Source: Planctomycetota bacterium (GTDB lineage Bacteria > Planctomycetota > Phycisphaerae > Sedimentisphaerales > Anaerobacaceae). From it: a stretch of 64,000 nt of DNA. Position 1 is the first letter of the stretch. Each line of letters starts with the position of its first letter. A program made the position numbers and the translations under genes. Location of the stretch: positions 1 through 64,000 of the forward strand of contig JAUWIG010000051.1 in NCBI GenBank assembly GCA_030605475.1, read 5' to 3'. Positions 8,665 to 17,409 of the stretch are shown piece by piece. Under the pieces are notes generated by a model. It was not told where the DNA came from and ran no database searches. It saw only the letters and a list, made by a program, of their open reading frames with translations.

Positions 8665-10125
8665 TCAGACCAGAAAGTCTGCGTCAACTTCAGCCGAAGG
8701 TCGAATTTGCTGCGCCAATTTTTCGTAGCCGGACCTGCCCATAAGGGCAAAGGTTGCTTCTTTGCCGAGCTCAACAGCAGGCTGGTCGTAAGTGTTTATG
8801 CCGAACAAAGCGCCCGCAAAAGAAGTTGTCACCTCATACAAATAAATGAACTGGCCGATGGTATAAGCGTTTACCTTATCGAAAACAACCGTAAGGCAGG
8901 GACGTTGGTCTTTCAAAAGGGCATACTCGGTGGCCTTCTTTTCGTTATTAAGCAGTGTGCTCAAATCGCCACCGGCAAGAAATCCAAGTTCGGGAGCACA
9001 ATCAGGGGCCGGACCTGTCTTGATATCTTTATCAAAATTATTGACCTGCAGAAAAGTGAACAACTTATCGTTAGGTCCTTCGCGATATAGCTGCACCTGG
9101 CTGTGCTGGTCGGTGGCACCGAGGGCCTTTATTGGTGTGGGGCCGATGTGAACTTCATTGCCGGTCAAATCTTTTGCTTTGCCGAGACTTTCAGCCCACA
9201 GTTGTCGGTACCAGTCAGCCAAACCTTGGAGCGCATAGCTATATGGCATCATTACGGAGATTTTTTTGCCGCGATTATAGAGGTGGTAGTTTATCGCCGC
9301 ATTGATTGCAGCAGGATTTTTGTAAAAATCTTCGCAGCTGACTCTGGCGTCCATATCACGAGCGCCCTTCAGGAGTGAATCGATATCAATTCCGCACATC
9401 GCCGCGCTGAACAGGCCGACGGCACTTAGGACGCTGAATCTGCCGCCGACGCCGTCGGGGATTTCGAGGCAGCTTAGGCCTGTATCAGTAGCAATCTTGC
9501 GAAGGGTGCCCTTCTCGCGGTCGGTGGTTGCAACTATCTGGTTTTGTAGGCCCGCAGGGCCGAGCTTGTCCAAAAGCAGTTGACGAACAATCATAAATTG
9601 ACTTGCGGTCTCCGCGGTTCGGCCGGACTTGCTGATGACATTGAAAATGGTCTTGTCAAGCTTGTCGCTGACCCAATCCAAAAATGAGCAAAACTGGGCA
9701 GGGTCGATATTATCGAGTACGAAGAGACGAGGGCCGGGACGTTGTGCCTCGTCCAAATTGTGCATATACGGATTTAGTGCGGTTTGCAATGCCATATTCC
9801 CCAGGGCCGAGCCACCGATGCCGAGCACAACAAGATTTTCACATCGGCCTTTTAACCGGCCGGCCAGCTCTTTAACCTGTTGAGCAATTTGCGTGTTAAA
9901 GGGCAAGTCTCTGTAGGCGGTTTTGCCGGCTTGTCTTTCTTTGTTTAACTGCTGGATTATCGGCGAGGTTCTTTCGGCAAGGGCTTTTAGTTGAGACGCA
10001 GTGACGCCGTGCTCGGGGCCTATAACTTCTGCAGTAACGTTTTTGTAGTAAAGTTTAATTTGTGATTCGGCCACTGCTATATTTCTCTCGCATTTGTTTG
10101 TTCCCGCCGGGATTATACCCGGCAT
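8665..10125 (-). CDS. pgi: Glucose-6-phosphate isomerase
   Basis: This enzyme interconverts glucose-6-phosphate and fructose-6-phosphate. It has the SIS-fold core: VVLGIGGSALGN (about 94-105), FNVISKSGRTAET, the PGI signature GGRFSVLSAVG (near residue 240), and GATDQHSQVQLYREGP near residue 355. At 486 residues it is somewhat shorter than the enterobacterial enzyme but typical of the shorter bacterial forms. The start ATG has GGAG about 10 nt upstream. It heads the minus-strand group with manC and ruvX, linking central carbon flow to sugar-nucleotide supply. Confidence 0.95.
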   Translation of the reverse strand: MPGIIPAGTNKCERNIAVAESQIKLYYKNVTAEVIGPEHGVTASQLKALAERTSPIIQQLNKERQAGKTAYRDLPFNTQIAQQVKELAGRLKGRCENLVVLGIGGSALGNMALQTALNPYMHNLDEAQRPGPRLFVLDNIDPAQFCSFLDWVSDKLDKTIFNVISKSGRTAETASQFMIVRQLLLDKLGPAGLQNQIVATTDREKGTLRKIATDTGLSCLEIPDGVGGRFSVLSAVGLFSAAMCGIDIDSLLKGARDMDARVSCEDFYKNPAAINAAINYHLYNRGKKISVMMPYSYALQGLADWYRQLWAESLGKAKDLTGNEVHIGPTPIKALGATDQHSQVQLYREGPNDKLFTFLQVNNFDKDIKTGPAPDCAPELGFLAGGDLSTLLNNEKKATEYALLKDQRPCLTVVFDKVNAYTIGQFIYLYEVTTSFAGALFGINTYDQPAVELGKEATFALMGRSGYEKLAQQIRPSAEVDADFLV

Positions 10126-10557
10126 TGATTGTCTGCTCCGCTCATCTTGCCTTAATTTTTCAACGCCGATTATCGCAGCGTTATCCAGATGTTACAAGAC
10201 TTTTTTTGTCTTCGCAAGGTTTTGGATTTTACTTCCTGTGAAACTAAATTAGTCATTGGTATTTCGCTTCACGATTCAATATTTGTTTTCCCTCTTCCTT
10301 CTACTCATTGCTATTTGCCATTTCTTTTCTGCGAGGCCTTCTTTCAATTTGTTGTATTTGTCCCAGGTTATCATCCAAACAGGGGCCAAATGCACCTAAG
10401 GACTGATAGAATATAAACTTTCACAACTGAAAATTAGCTTTCTCAATATTTTTTTTATCCTTGACAACTCCAAGGTCTTATAGTTAAATTGGGATAAAAA
10501 GGCAATTTAGAGAGGCCTTATATCAAAGAGATTTAGTTAAATGAGGGAGGGGGTAAA
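10126..10557. other. Divergent intergenic region pgi / response regulator
   Basis: This 432-bp gene-free region lies between two divergent units. It contains degenerate 7-nt-phased AT-rich sequence around 10245-10330 and, near its right end, a sigma70-like promoter for the response regulator. I see no ORF or stable RNA in it. Confidence 0.6.
10461..10489 (+). promoter_or_regulatory. Sigma70-like promoter for response regulator
   Basis: A perfect -35 box TTGACA (10461-10466) is followed after 17 nt by TTAAAT (10484-10489). The start codon at 10558 is 68 bp downstream, with a very strong GGAGGGGG ribosome binding site. Confidence 0.55.
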
Positions 10558-11124
10558 ATGAAAGATTTATTCACAACTGGTGAAGCCGCCAAGATTTGCA
10601 ACGTAAGCCAGCAGACAATCATTCGATGTTTTGATTCGGGTCGGCTGGAGGGATTTCGCGTTCCCGGCTCAAGATTTCGCAGAATTCCGTGCCAGAGCCT
10701 GCTCAAATTTATGAAGAGAAACAACATCCCTTTGGATAACATCGAATCTGGCAAAAGGAAGGTTCTTATCGTTGATGACGACGCTGAAATCGTCGAGCTT
10801 ATAGTCGATGTCCTTGTCCGTGATGGTAGATTCGAAATCAAAACAGCAGCCAGCGGTTATGACGCAGGGATACAGACCCAGCAGTTTCGGCCCGACCTGA
10901 TATTACTCGATTATATGCTGCCCGATGTCAACGGAAACGTCGTCTGCCAGACAATAAGGAAAAATCCTGAATTCGAAGACATCAAAATTGTTATTGTAAG
11001 TGGTGTCATAAAACAGGATGAAATCGACCTGCTGCTAAAATCCGGTGCCGAAGATTTCATAAAGAAACCGTTTAACATCGTTGAGCTTACTGACAAAATC
11101 GCCGACGTCTTGCAGATGAGCTAA
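10558..11124 (+). CDS. Response regulator with N-terminal excisionase/MerR-like HTH
   Basis: Residues 1-55 form a winged-helix excisionase-type DNA-binding domain (TTGEAAKICNVSQQTI, then GRLEGFRVPGSRFRRI). A linker leads to a complete receiver domain (67-186) with the acidic pocket D73-D75, phospho-acceptor D118 in LILLDYMLPD, and conserved K170 in FIKKPF. Most response regulators have the receiver first, so the order is reversed. The GGAGGGGG site just upstream of ATG fixes the start. A hybrid HDOD-histidine kinase gene follows 133 bp later on the same strand and is the obvious candidate partner. Targets are unknown. Confidence 0.85.
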   Translation: MKDLFTTGEAAKICNVSQQTIIRCFDSGRLEGFRVPGSRFRRIPCQSLLKFMKRNNIPLDNIESGKRKVLIVDDDAEIVELIVDVLVRDGRFEIKTAASGYDAGIQTQQFRPDLILLDYMLPDVNGNVVCQTIRKNPEFEDIKIVIVSGVIKQDEIDLLLKSGAEDFIKKPFNIVELTDKIADVLQMS

Positions 11125-11257
11125 AAAAATACAGCACAGCCGTTCAGGCTGTTTGGGGTCTCAGTGCTGAATAAAAAACATAGAGAATACTACCTGTGCG
11201 AATTACCCTATGCGTTATGCCAATGCGCATTGTTTTAAAAGATACAGGGATAACTGA

Positions 11258-13522
11258 ATGCCGGAAAAAACCGCTGATATAACAGTTGCACATCAGGTAG
11301 AACGTGTTGTTAGTCGGCTCGATTCGCTTTCTACCCTGCCTTGCGTTGCGACACGACTTTTTTCCAGGCTCCTGCAATCCCAACCCTCAGCCTTGACTGA
11401 TATTATTGAATCGGACCCAGCCCTTACCGCCAAAATTCTTTCGCTTATCGACCGGCAAGGTTTAAGCTTCACAGATGGAAGATTTTCGGTTCGTTGGGCA
11501 CTTGACAAACTGCCTGCGCAGCTTGTTCGTGATGCTCTTTTTTCTGTTAGGGTCCTTCAGGCCTTCGACCTCGCCCCCGACAGTGACAAACCACTACCCA
11601 AAAAACAACTCGCACAACACAGCCTTGCAGTTGCCTGCTGTGCCAGAAATATCGCTGAAATCGTATTGCCTCAGATGGATTCACAGTTGGCTTACCTGGC
11701 AGGTTTGCTGCACGATATCGGAAAACTTGCGCTCTATCAGGCAATGCCGAAAAGCTTTGCGCGTATTGTTGAAGAGGCAGAATCACAAAATGCCTGTATC
11801 TGCGTTATTGAGCAAAAACACCTCGGTCTTGACCACACAATCCTCGGCAGGCGCCTGGCCCAGAAGTGGCACCTGCCAAGCCAGATTACTCTGGCCATTT
11901 GGCTGCACCACAGTGACACCTCGCTAATTTCCCAAAATATGCCCGAAGCGAAAATTGCTCAAGTTGTGCGGTCGGCTGATTTGATTGCACGTCAATGCGA
12001 CATCGGCCAGTCAGGCAGTTATGATGTGCCCGATTCAGCAGAGCAGATTGCCCAATCACTTGCAATTGAACCTGAACAGCTGCAGCAAATCCGCCGGAAC
12101 CTCGGCGAGCAGGTCGGACAAAAATCTAAACTTCTGGGCCTGGATTCACCAAACGCTGCGGCAGCCTATTGTGATACCGTTCACACCACCGCCGCTCAAT
12201 TGGCGCGCGACAATACAAAGTTGTCTCTGGAGCATCGCCGGTTGCAAACCGATTCGAGCCATCTTGATTTTATAACAGATTTTCTGCTGAGTATAGATTC
12301 GGCCACCTCGCCAATTGACGTGGCGGAAAACTTCGCCATTCGCTGGCAAAGGTTTTACCAGACAGGCATAGTTTGTTTGTATTTAGCACCCCCTGCCGAT
12401 TCGCAAACACTCGAAGCGGTAGTTGTAGAAAACCTTTCGCAAAGCAGGATGGTTTGCTTAAACGTCCCTGTGGATTCGCCGCCGATACCAAAAACGATAG
12501 CAAACAGCTTTGCAATTCTTAATGCTCACGAGTATGTTGATTGGCTGTTTGAACAGTTAGACGTTGACTTTGACCTGAGCCAGACTAAACTGGTGCCTCT
12601 GCTTTCGGCCGGCAAAGCAATCGGTGCAGTTGTTTTTGAGCTTCGTTACCCAGGAGACATAGAGCTGTTCCGGGAAAAGTTCGAGGCCGCTACTTCTGTT
12701 GCCGGTGCTGTTTTAGATATGACTTTTTCTTCGGCGGACGGGCAGCGTTTTGCCGAGCAGTTCGCCCGGTTCATTACCAAACCAAGGGACACGCAGCCCG
12801 ACACCATCGTAAAAACTCGCCCGAAGGACACACAGCCCCAGATTACCACAGACAGTTCCCTCGACGCTTTGGCTGAGATGGCAGCCGGTGCGGCCCACGA
12901 ATTAAATAACCCTCTCTCGGTCATATCAGGCCGAGCACAGCTGCTCACCGAAGCCGAGACTGACCCGGAAAAGAAACGAATGTTAGAACAAATCAGAGAA
13001 AACACCGGTGAAATAGCCCAAATTGTCGATTGTCTGATGAGCTTTGCCAGACCGCAGCAGCCCAGGCCGGGCCAGACAAGTATCAAACAGATACTTGATG
13101 AAGCCACGCAGTTGGCCGCCCGAAAGCAAAATGTAGAACAGCTCGATGTCCAAATTGACATTGCTGACGGGGTCGAAAACGTTTTTGTGGATTCAGCTCA
13201 GGTTGTATCAGCAATCGCGAATGTCTTTTCCAATTCTGTTGAGTCCTACAGCGACCAGGCCGGGCCAGTGAAGGTTACCGCCGACATCGATAAGTCCGGC
13301 GGCTTTGTGAGATTGCAAATCGCTGACTTCGGCTGCGGAATGGACTGGCAAACCCTCCGAAAAGCGACTCAGCCGTTCTTTTCGGCCAAGCCAGCAGGTC
13401 GAAAACGAGGAATGGGCCTTGCCCATGCGCGGCAAATCGTCCAATTAAACAAAGGCAGCTTAGCCATTGCAAGTCAGCCCGGCAGCGGAACCACTGTGAC
13501 AATTCTCCTGCCCTGCAAATAA
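11258..13522 (+). CDS. HDOD-domain histidine kinase
   Basis: This cytoplasmic sensor kinase has an N-terminal HDOD domain (about 15-220) with H152-D153 in LLHDIGK, then a helical region, a degenerate GAF-like sensor (about 340-500), a short linker containing a near-duplicate 'RDTQP/KDTQP' unit, and a complete kinase core. The core has H547 in GAAHELNNPLSVISG, an N-box (NVFSNSVES), DFGCGMD and GMGLAHARQIV. I see no membrane segment. HDOD domains often occur in signalling proteins tied to motility, biofilm or stress. The response-regulator gene directly upstream is the likely partner, which is inference from adjacency. Confidence 0.85.
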   Translation: MPEKTADITVAHQVERVVSRLDSLSTLPCVATRLFSRLLQSQPSALTDIIESDPALTAKILSLIDRQGLSFTDGRFSVRWALDKLPAQLVRDALFSVRVLQAFDLAPDSDKPLPKKQLAQHSLAVACCARNIAEIVLPQMDSQLAYLAGLLHDIGKLALYQAMPKSFARIVEEAESQNACICVIEQKHLGLDHTILGRRLAQKWHLPSQITLAIWLHHSDTSLISQNMPEAKIAQVVRSADLIARQCDIGQSGSYDVPDSAEQIAQSLAIEPEQLQQIRRNLGEQVGQKSKLLGLDSPNAAAAYCDTVHTTAAQLARDNTKLSLEHRRLQTDSSHLDFITDFLLSIDSATSPIDVAENFAIRWQRFYQTGIVCLYLAPPADSQTLEAVVVENLSQSRMVCLNVPVDSPPIPKTIANSFAILNAHEYVDWLFEQLDVDFDLSQTKLVPLLSAGKAIGAVVFELRYPGDIELFREKFEAATSVAGAVLDMTFSSADGQRFAEQFARFITKPRDTQPDTIVKTRPKDTQPQITTDSSLDALAEMAAGAAHELNNPLSVISGRAQLLTEAETDPEKKRMLEQIRENTGEIAQIVDCLMSFARPQQPRPGQTSIKQILDEATQLAARKQNVEQLDVQIDIADGVENVFVDSAQVVSAIANVFSNSVESYSDQAGPVKVTADIDKSGGFVRLQIADFGCGMDWQTLRKATQPFFSAKPAGRKRGMGLAHARQIVQLNKGSLAIASQPGSGTTVTILLPCK

Positions 13523-13540
13523 CAAGTCCTAAAGCACGGT

Positions 13541-13579
13541 AAAAGGCAATATCCTGCTCCATTTTTCCTTGATTGGCAG
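13541..13579 (+). repeat. Promoter-linked repeat, copy A
   Basis: This 39-nt sequence, beginning AAAAGGCAATATCCTGCT and ending TTGATTGGCAG, recurs at 14630-14669. Its last part contains the -35 box of a promoter, so the shared block is an upstream regulatory element rather than coding DNA. Confidence 0.75.
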
Positions 13580-13597
13580 CTTGAAAAGTCCTATAAT
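13569..13597 (+). promoter_or_regulatory. Sigma70-like promoter upstream of 13664 gene
   Basis: TTGATT (13569-13574), 17-nt spacer, perfect TATAAT (13592-13597). It lies 66 bp before the start codon, which has an AAGGAGG ribosome binding site. Confidence 0.7.
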
Positions 13598-13663
13598 TAT
13601 AGCGGTGTCCTTACGTATCAGATGCGCTATAAATATCAATAATTTTTTTAAGGAGGTGGAAAG

Positions 13664-14479
13664 ATGGAAAAGAAGAGTCTAACTATTTGGACGTTCATAG
13701 TTGCGGCAATGTTGTTGGGTGTGGTGAATACTGCTGCAGGCAAAAAGCAAACCCAACAGGAACTTAAACAGGAACAATTAGAAGAGATAGAAAAATACAT
13801 TTCCCAACGGCGGCAGGAGATAGAAGATTTCTATGCAGGTAGATTTACTGAGCTCCAGCTGCGTGCAGAGGCGGATATTAGACGGCTTGAGGTGGCCGAT
13901 ACTGACAAGATGGTTCAGGTTGGGTTTGTTGCAAGGCCTAGGTTTGCTGCAAAGACCAAGTTTGCTGTATGGGCCGAGTTCGTTGAAGCGGTGTTGCAGA
14001 TTAACGGTTTTGAAAATGTACCATTTGGCCGTTTTGAAACTATACTGCAAATTAACGGTTTTGATGTACCATATGGCCGTTTTAAAACTACAGCTGGAAC
14101 ATCCCCTAAGCGGCTTGCCGTGGCGCAAAGCCGGATAGCCGAAAAAAGGAACGACATATTGGGACACTTAGCGTGGGAAGCCTTAGAGCTCGAAAGGCAA
14201 AAAAGATATGCTCTAACCGTCAGGCTGGTTGAGCTTGAAAAGCGACTGAAAGAGAACGTGCTTACAGGTGAACCTGAGGCAAGGCACGGAGTGGTAACCG
14301 GGATTGTGTACAGCGAGAAGAACCCATCGGCCATAATTGACGGCAAAATAATACGCGAAGGAGACACGATACATAGCGTGAGAGTTGTCAAAATACGCAA
14401 AGACAAAATTGAGTTTGAGAAGAACGGCAAGAAGTGGAAGCAAAAAGTACAAGAGACGTCAGAGGCGCTCCTGCAATAG
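13664..14479 (+). CDS. Exported coiled-coil protein with C-terminal GspC/PilP-like module
   Basis: An N-terminal signal peptide or anchor (about residues 5-27) is followed by a long Gln/Glu/Lys-rich helix (28-85). A short region is internally duplicated (two units reading roughly LQINGF-xx-VP-GRF, about 108-145). A second helix follows, then a C-terminal 65-residue module of the form RHGVVTGIVYS...AIIDGKIIREGD...VKIRKDKIEFEKNGKKW. That module closely matches the protein at 17928 and resembles the small beta domain of GspC/PilP assembly proteins. A secretion or pilus role is inference. The start is fixed by AAGGAGG just upstream of ATG and by a clear promoter. Confidence 0.75.
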   Translation: MEKKSLTIWTFIVAAMLLGVVNTAAGKKQTQQELKQEQLEEIEKYISQRRQEIEDFYAGRFTELQLRAEADIRRLEVADTDKMVQVGFVARPRFAAKTKFAVWAEFVEAVLQINGFENVPFGRFETILQINGFDVPYGRFKTTAGTSPKRLAVAQSRIAEKRNDILGHLAWEALELERQKRYALTVRLVELEKRLKENVLTGEPEARHGVVTGIVYSEKNPSAIIDGKIIREGDTIHSVRVVKIRKDKIEFEKNGKKWKQKVQETSEALLQ

Positions 14480-14629
14480 TTAATGCCCGCTATGCTCATG
14501 CTGCTCGGTCTGAGCGGCACGATGCTCCGTAAGAAAACGCGGATTACGCGGATAAAATAAAAAATCAAAGACCAAAATCAGTGAAGTCAGTGAGGCCCGT
14601 GGTTGAAGGCCTATACGCCAAACGCTATT

Positions 14630-14669
14630 AAAAGGCAATATCCTGCTTTATATTTTCATTGATTGGCAG
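14630..14669 (+). repeat. Promoter-linked repeat, copy B
   Basis: This copy matches 13541-13579 with a few changes and one extra base. It again ends in TTGATTGGCAG and is positioned identically relative to a -35/-10 pair. Confidence 0.75.
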
Positions 14670-14687
14670 ATTAAAGAAGAATACAAT
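14659..14687 (+). promoter_or_regulatory. Sigma70-like promoter within repeat copy B
   Basis: TTGATT (14659-14664), 17-nt spacer, TACAAT (14682-14687). Geometry is the same as the promoter at 13569. The first gene downstream is the CmcI-like gene at 14897. Confidence 0.6.
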
Positions 14688-14896
14688 CCCATCAAGTTAG
14701 ATTTGGGGAAATTTTAACACTAAACGCCGAGCTCACTTGTAATCGGGCCTAATACGAGGTATACTGCTGCGCTGAAATCACCGTGGTGTCTGAACCGTAT
14801 AAACTTTTCATTTTGCGTATTACGGATTTGTAGGTGCCGATGGCTAAATGCCATAAAAGAATATAAGCTTTGTCCGGAGCACAGGAGCTTAAAACT

Positions 14897-15556
14897 ATGA
14901 ATCTGAAAAAACTGTTGCCCCACAAATCACAGAAACGCATAGTGGATGATTTTCACAAGCTTTACTATCACCCCAGCGGGAGAACCTGGAGCAATACATA
15001 TTGGCTTGGTGTGCCTTGCCAGAAATGTCCGTTGGATTTATGGATTTACCAGGAGATTATCTTCGATGTGAGGCCGGATATAATGATTGAGTGCGGAACC
15101 GCTTCCGGTGGAAGTGCTTGCTTTTTGGCCTCGCTCTGCGATTTAGTAAATAACGGCAGGGTCATAACCATAGACATTGAAGACCAACCGGACAGACCAC
15201 AGCATGAGAGAATAACATATTTGTCTGGGTCGTCTGTATCAGAGGAAATTGTGCGGCAGGTTAAGCAGTTCATAAGCGACAGAGATAAAGTAGTTGTTCT
15301 ATTAGATTCGAACCATACCAAAGAACACGTTTTGCAGGAATTAAGGATTTACAGTAAGTTAGTAACTTTAGGCAGCTACATCATAGTGGAGGATACCAAT
15401 ATAAACGGCCATCCCGTTCACTTACGTTCTGGCCCCGGTCCCATGGAAGCAGTGGAGGCGTTTCTGGAAGAAAACGAGGGTTTCGCCATAGACAGTACCA
15501 AAGAGAAATTCTATCTGACATTCAATCCGAATGGTTATCTTAAAAGAATAAAGTGA
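14897..15556 (+). CDS. CmcI-like family protein (cephalosporin hydroxylase / methyltransferase-like)
   Basis: The sequence DDFHKLYY...TWSNTYWLGVPCQKCPLDLWIYQEII...PDIMIECGTASGG is characteristic of the CmcI family, which has a Rossmann methyltransferase fold. Members are often found in glycan or antibiotic clusters as hydroxylases or O-methyltransferases. Visible motifs include the SAM-loop-like ECGTASGGSA, an acidic ITIDIE strand end and a conserved VEDTNINGHP. The ATG at 14897 is preferred because AGGAG lies 9 nt upstream; a TTG nine codons earlier is possible. The substrate cannot be deduced from sequence. Confidence 0.78.
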   Translation: MNLKKLLPHKSQKRIVDDFHKLYYHPSGRTWSNTYWLGVPCQKCPLDLWIYQEIIFDVRPDIMIECGTASGGSACFLASLCDLVNNGRVITIDIEDQPDRPQHERITYLSGSSVSEEIVRQVKQFISDRDKVVVLLDSNHTKEHVLQELRIYSKLVTLGSYIIVEDTNINGHPVHLRSGPGPMEAVEAFLEENEGFAIDSTKEKFYLTFNPNGYLKRIK

Positions 15557-15588
15557 AGATTTAGCGCAAATAATTCATGAAAAAGCAG

Positions 15589-15605
15589 GAGCCCGGTTCG
15601 GGTTC
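15589..15605 (+). terminator. Possible hairpin terminator
   Basis: A 7-bp stem (GAGCCCG / CGGGTTC, one G-T pair) with a 3-nt loop lies 33 bp after the CmcI-like gene. It lacks a strong T-run, so this is tentative. Confidence 0.35.
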
Positions 15606-15635
15606 TGGTCTTCTGTGAGAAGCAGGGGTTGGATA

Positions 15636-16505
15636 ATGGCATCTGATAAGTTACGTATCTACAAAAAGCCGAAACTCAGCAGCCCTCGCGTTCTGCTGGG
15701 TTTTTCCGGCTGGATGGATGGCGGCGAAGTCTCGACGGGAACGATAAAGTGCCTTATTGAAAAACTTGGGGCACAAAGGTTTGCCGAGATTGGGCCGGAA
15801 GGTTTTTATATAAACAATTTCCCCGGCTCAATGGAAATAACGGCACTATTTAGGCCGCACACGAAGATAAAGAAGGGCTTGATTGTATCCTATGAGATGG
15901 TAACAAATGTGTTTTTCTACAATCAGAAGAGTAATCTTATACTGTTTCTGGGCAAAGAACCTAATCTGCGGTGGCGAGAATTTGCAGACTGTATCTTCTC
16001 GCTGTGTTCAGAATTTGGCGTCAAGATGATATATTTTATAGGCAGCGTTGCCGGACTTGTACCTCACACGCGGGAACCGAGAATCTTCTGCTCGGTTTCG
16101 GATGCAAAACTTAAAGAAACTTTCCAGCGGTATGGCGTAAAATTCACGGACTACGAAGGTCCCGCCAGTATCGTTACCTACCTGACGGTCAATTCCAGTG
16201 AACGGGATTTGAGTATGGCAAGCCTTGTGGCCACGATTCCTGCTTACGTACAGGGTAACAACCCTAAATGCATAGAAGCTGTGACGAGACGGCTGGCGAG
16301 CATCTTGGGGCTGCGAATAAAACTTGATGACCTACAGGATATTAGCGACGAGTTCGAAAAGAGATTAAGCGACGTTGTTCAGGAGCAGCCGGAATTGGCT
16401 AATACCATTTGCAAGCTGGAAGAAAACTACGACAACGAAGTTTTCGATAGTGAAATGGGTGATTTGAAAAAGTGGCTTGAGCGACAGGGTGTTAGATTAG
16501 ATTAA
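15636..16505 (+). CDS. PAC2-family protein
   Basis: The sequence RVLLGFSGWMDGGEVSTGTIKCLIEKL, with later IGSVAGLVPHTREP and VTYLTVNSSERDLSMASLVATIPAYVQG, matches the PAC2 (proteasome assembly chaperone 2) family. Bacteria with this fold are mostly uncharacterised; no enzymatic role is established. The C-terminal ~60 residues are acidic and helical. The ATG at 15636 has AGGGG 7 nt upstream, so I prefer it to the GTG seven codons earlier. Neighbours (CmcI-like, nitroreductase) do not indicate a pathway. Confidence 0.8.
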   Translation: MASDKLRIYKKPKLSSPRVLLGFSGWMDGGEVSTGTIKCLIEKLGAQRFAEIGPEGFYINNFPGSMEITALFRPHTKIKKGLIVSYEMVTNVFFYNQKSNLILFLGKEPNLRWREFADCIFSLCSEFGVKMIYFIGSVAGLVPHTREPRIFCSVSDAKLKETFQRYGVKFTDYEGPASIVTYLTVNSSERDLSMASLVATIPAYVQGNNPKCIEAVTRRLASILGLRIKLDDLQDISDEFEKRLSDVVQEQPELANTICKLEENYDNEVFDSEMGDLKKWLERQGVRLD

Positions 16506-16609
16506 GAACTACCCAGGCGGCCATAAAAAAGCTTGCCCTGCTGACAGAGGGTCGAAATGCAAAAGACAGCACTGCTGCAAAGATAGGCCGCCACGCTCTT
16601 GCTTCTCTG

Positions 16610-16656
16610 CTTGCCCCGTAGCATTGTCAGGAGCTGCCTTATGCTATGTGGCTTGG
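16610..16656 (+). repeat. Imperfect-palindrome repeat, copy 1
   Basis: This 47-bp sequence recurs at 17281-17327. It can fold with arms resembling GCC-C-CGTAGCAT and ATGCTATG-TGGC. Copies 1 and 2 differ in the arms, but the stem is preserved through G-T pairs. Confidence 0.7.
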
Positions 16657-16684
16657 TTGCGGCGGTGCTGAGAAGGAGATTTGA

Positions 16685-17254
16685 ATGATAAGAGATTTAG
16701 TAATAAAGAATAGGAGTTATCGGCGATTTTATCAGGAAATTGCCATAGAACCACAGACACTAAGAGAACTTGTTGACCTTGCAAGACTGTCTTCGTCAGC
16801 AGGCAATTTGCAGCCGCTGAAATATATCCTTTCCTGCGATTCTCAAAAGAATGACTTGATATTTCCATATCTTATCTGGGCCGGCTACCTAAAAGACTGG
16901 CCCGGGCCCTGTGAGGGGGAAAAACCATCCGCTTATATCATCATACTCGGGGACACGGAGATAAGTCAGTCCTTTGGCTGTGACCATGGAATAGCAGCTC
17001 AAAGCATTCTTCTGGGCGCGACGGAGAAAGGTTTAGGCGGCTGTATTATTGGTTCAATACAGAGACAGGGGCTCCGCAAAGCTTTGGATATACCGTCCCG
17101 TTATGAAATACTTCTTGTCCTGGCCATTGGCAGGCCTAAAGAGAAAGTAGTAATCGAAGCAACCGGGCCTGGTAGAGACATCAAGTACTGGCGTGACAGC
17201 GAAAATGTACACCACGTGCCGAAGCGACCGTTGGACGACATCATCGTTGGTTAG
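16685..17254 (+). CDS. Nitroreductase-family protein
   Basis: The protein begins RDLVIKNRSYRRFYQE, the typical FMN-contacting N-terminus of nitroreductases, followed by LARLSSSAGNLQPLKYI and GIAAQSILLGATEKGLGGCIIGS. It presumably binds FMN as a dimer and reduces small substrates with NAD(P)H. It is short (189 residues), close to the minimal nitroreductase size. GAAGGAG lies upstream of the ATG. The gene is bracketed by two copies of a 47-bp palindromic repeat, one before and one after. Confidence 0.85.
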   Translation: MIRDLVIKNRSYRRFYQEIAIEPQTLRELVDLARLSSSAGNLQPLKYILSCDSQKNDLIFPYLIWAGYLKDWPGPCEGEKPSAYIIILGDTEISQSFGCDHGIAAQSILLGATEKGLGGCIIGSIQRQGLRKALDIPSRYEILLVLAIGRPKEKVVIEATGPGRDIKYWRDSENVHHVPKRPLDDIIVG

Positions 17255-17280
17255 ATGTACATCGAGTCCCCGCCGCTCGG

Positions 17281-17327
17281 CTTGCCCCGTGGCATTGTCG
17301 GAGACTGCCTTATGCTACGTGGCTTGG
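17281..17327 (+). repeat. Imperfect-palindrome repeat, copy 2
   Basis: Second copy of the 47-bp element at 16610-16656, beginning CTTGCCCCGTGGCATTGTC, in the same orientation and 27 bp after the nitroreductase stop. Confidence 0.7.
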
Positions 17328-17409
17328 GTAGTTTGGCTATGAGGGAATTGTGCTGAAGTTGAGTTAGAAAACAGTGAATTAAGACGCGGCCAAATTACAG
17401 GAGGTTATT

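Larger units (their letters stand above)
14480..14896. other. Gene-free interval with promoter-like repeat copy
   Basis: No convincing ORF is present. The interval holds short 7-nt-phased sequence around 14535-14590 and the second copy of the promoter-linked repeat. The leader from that promoter to the next start codon would be about 200 nt, with no structure I recognise. Confidence 0.5.
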
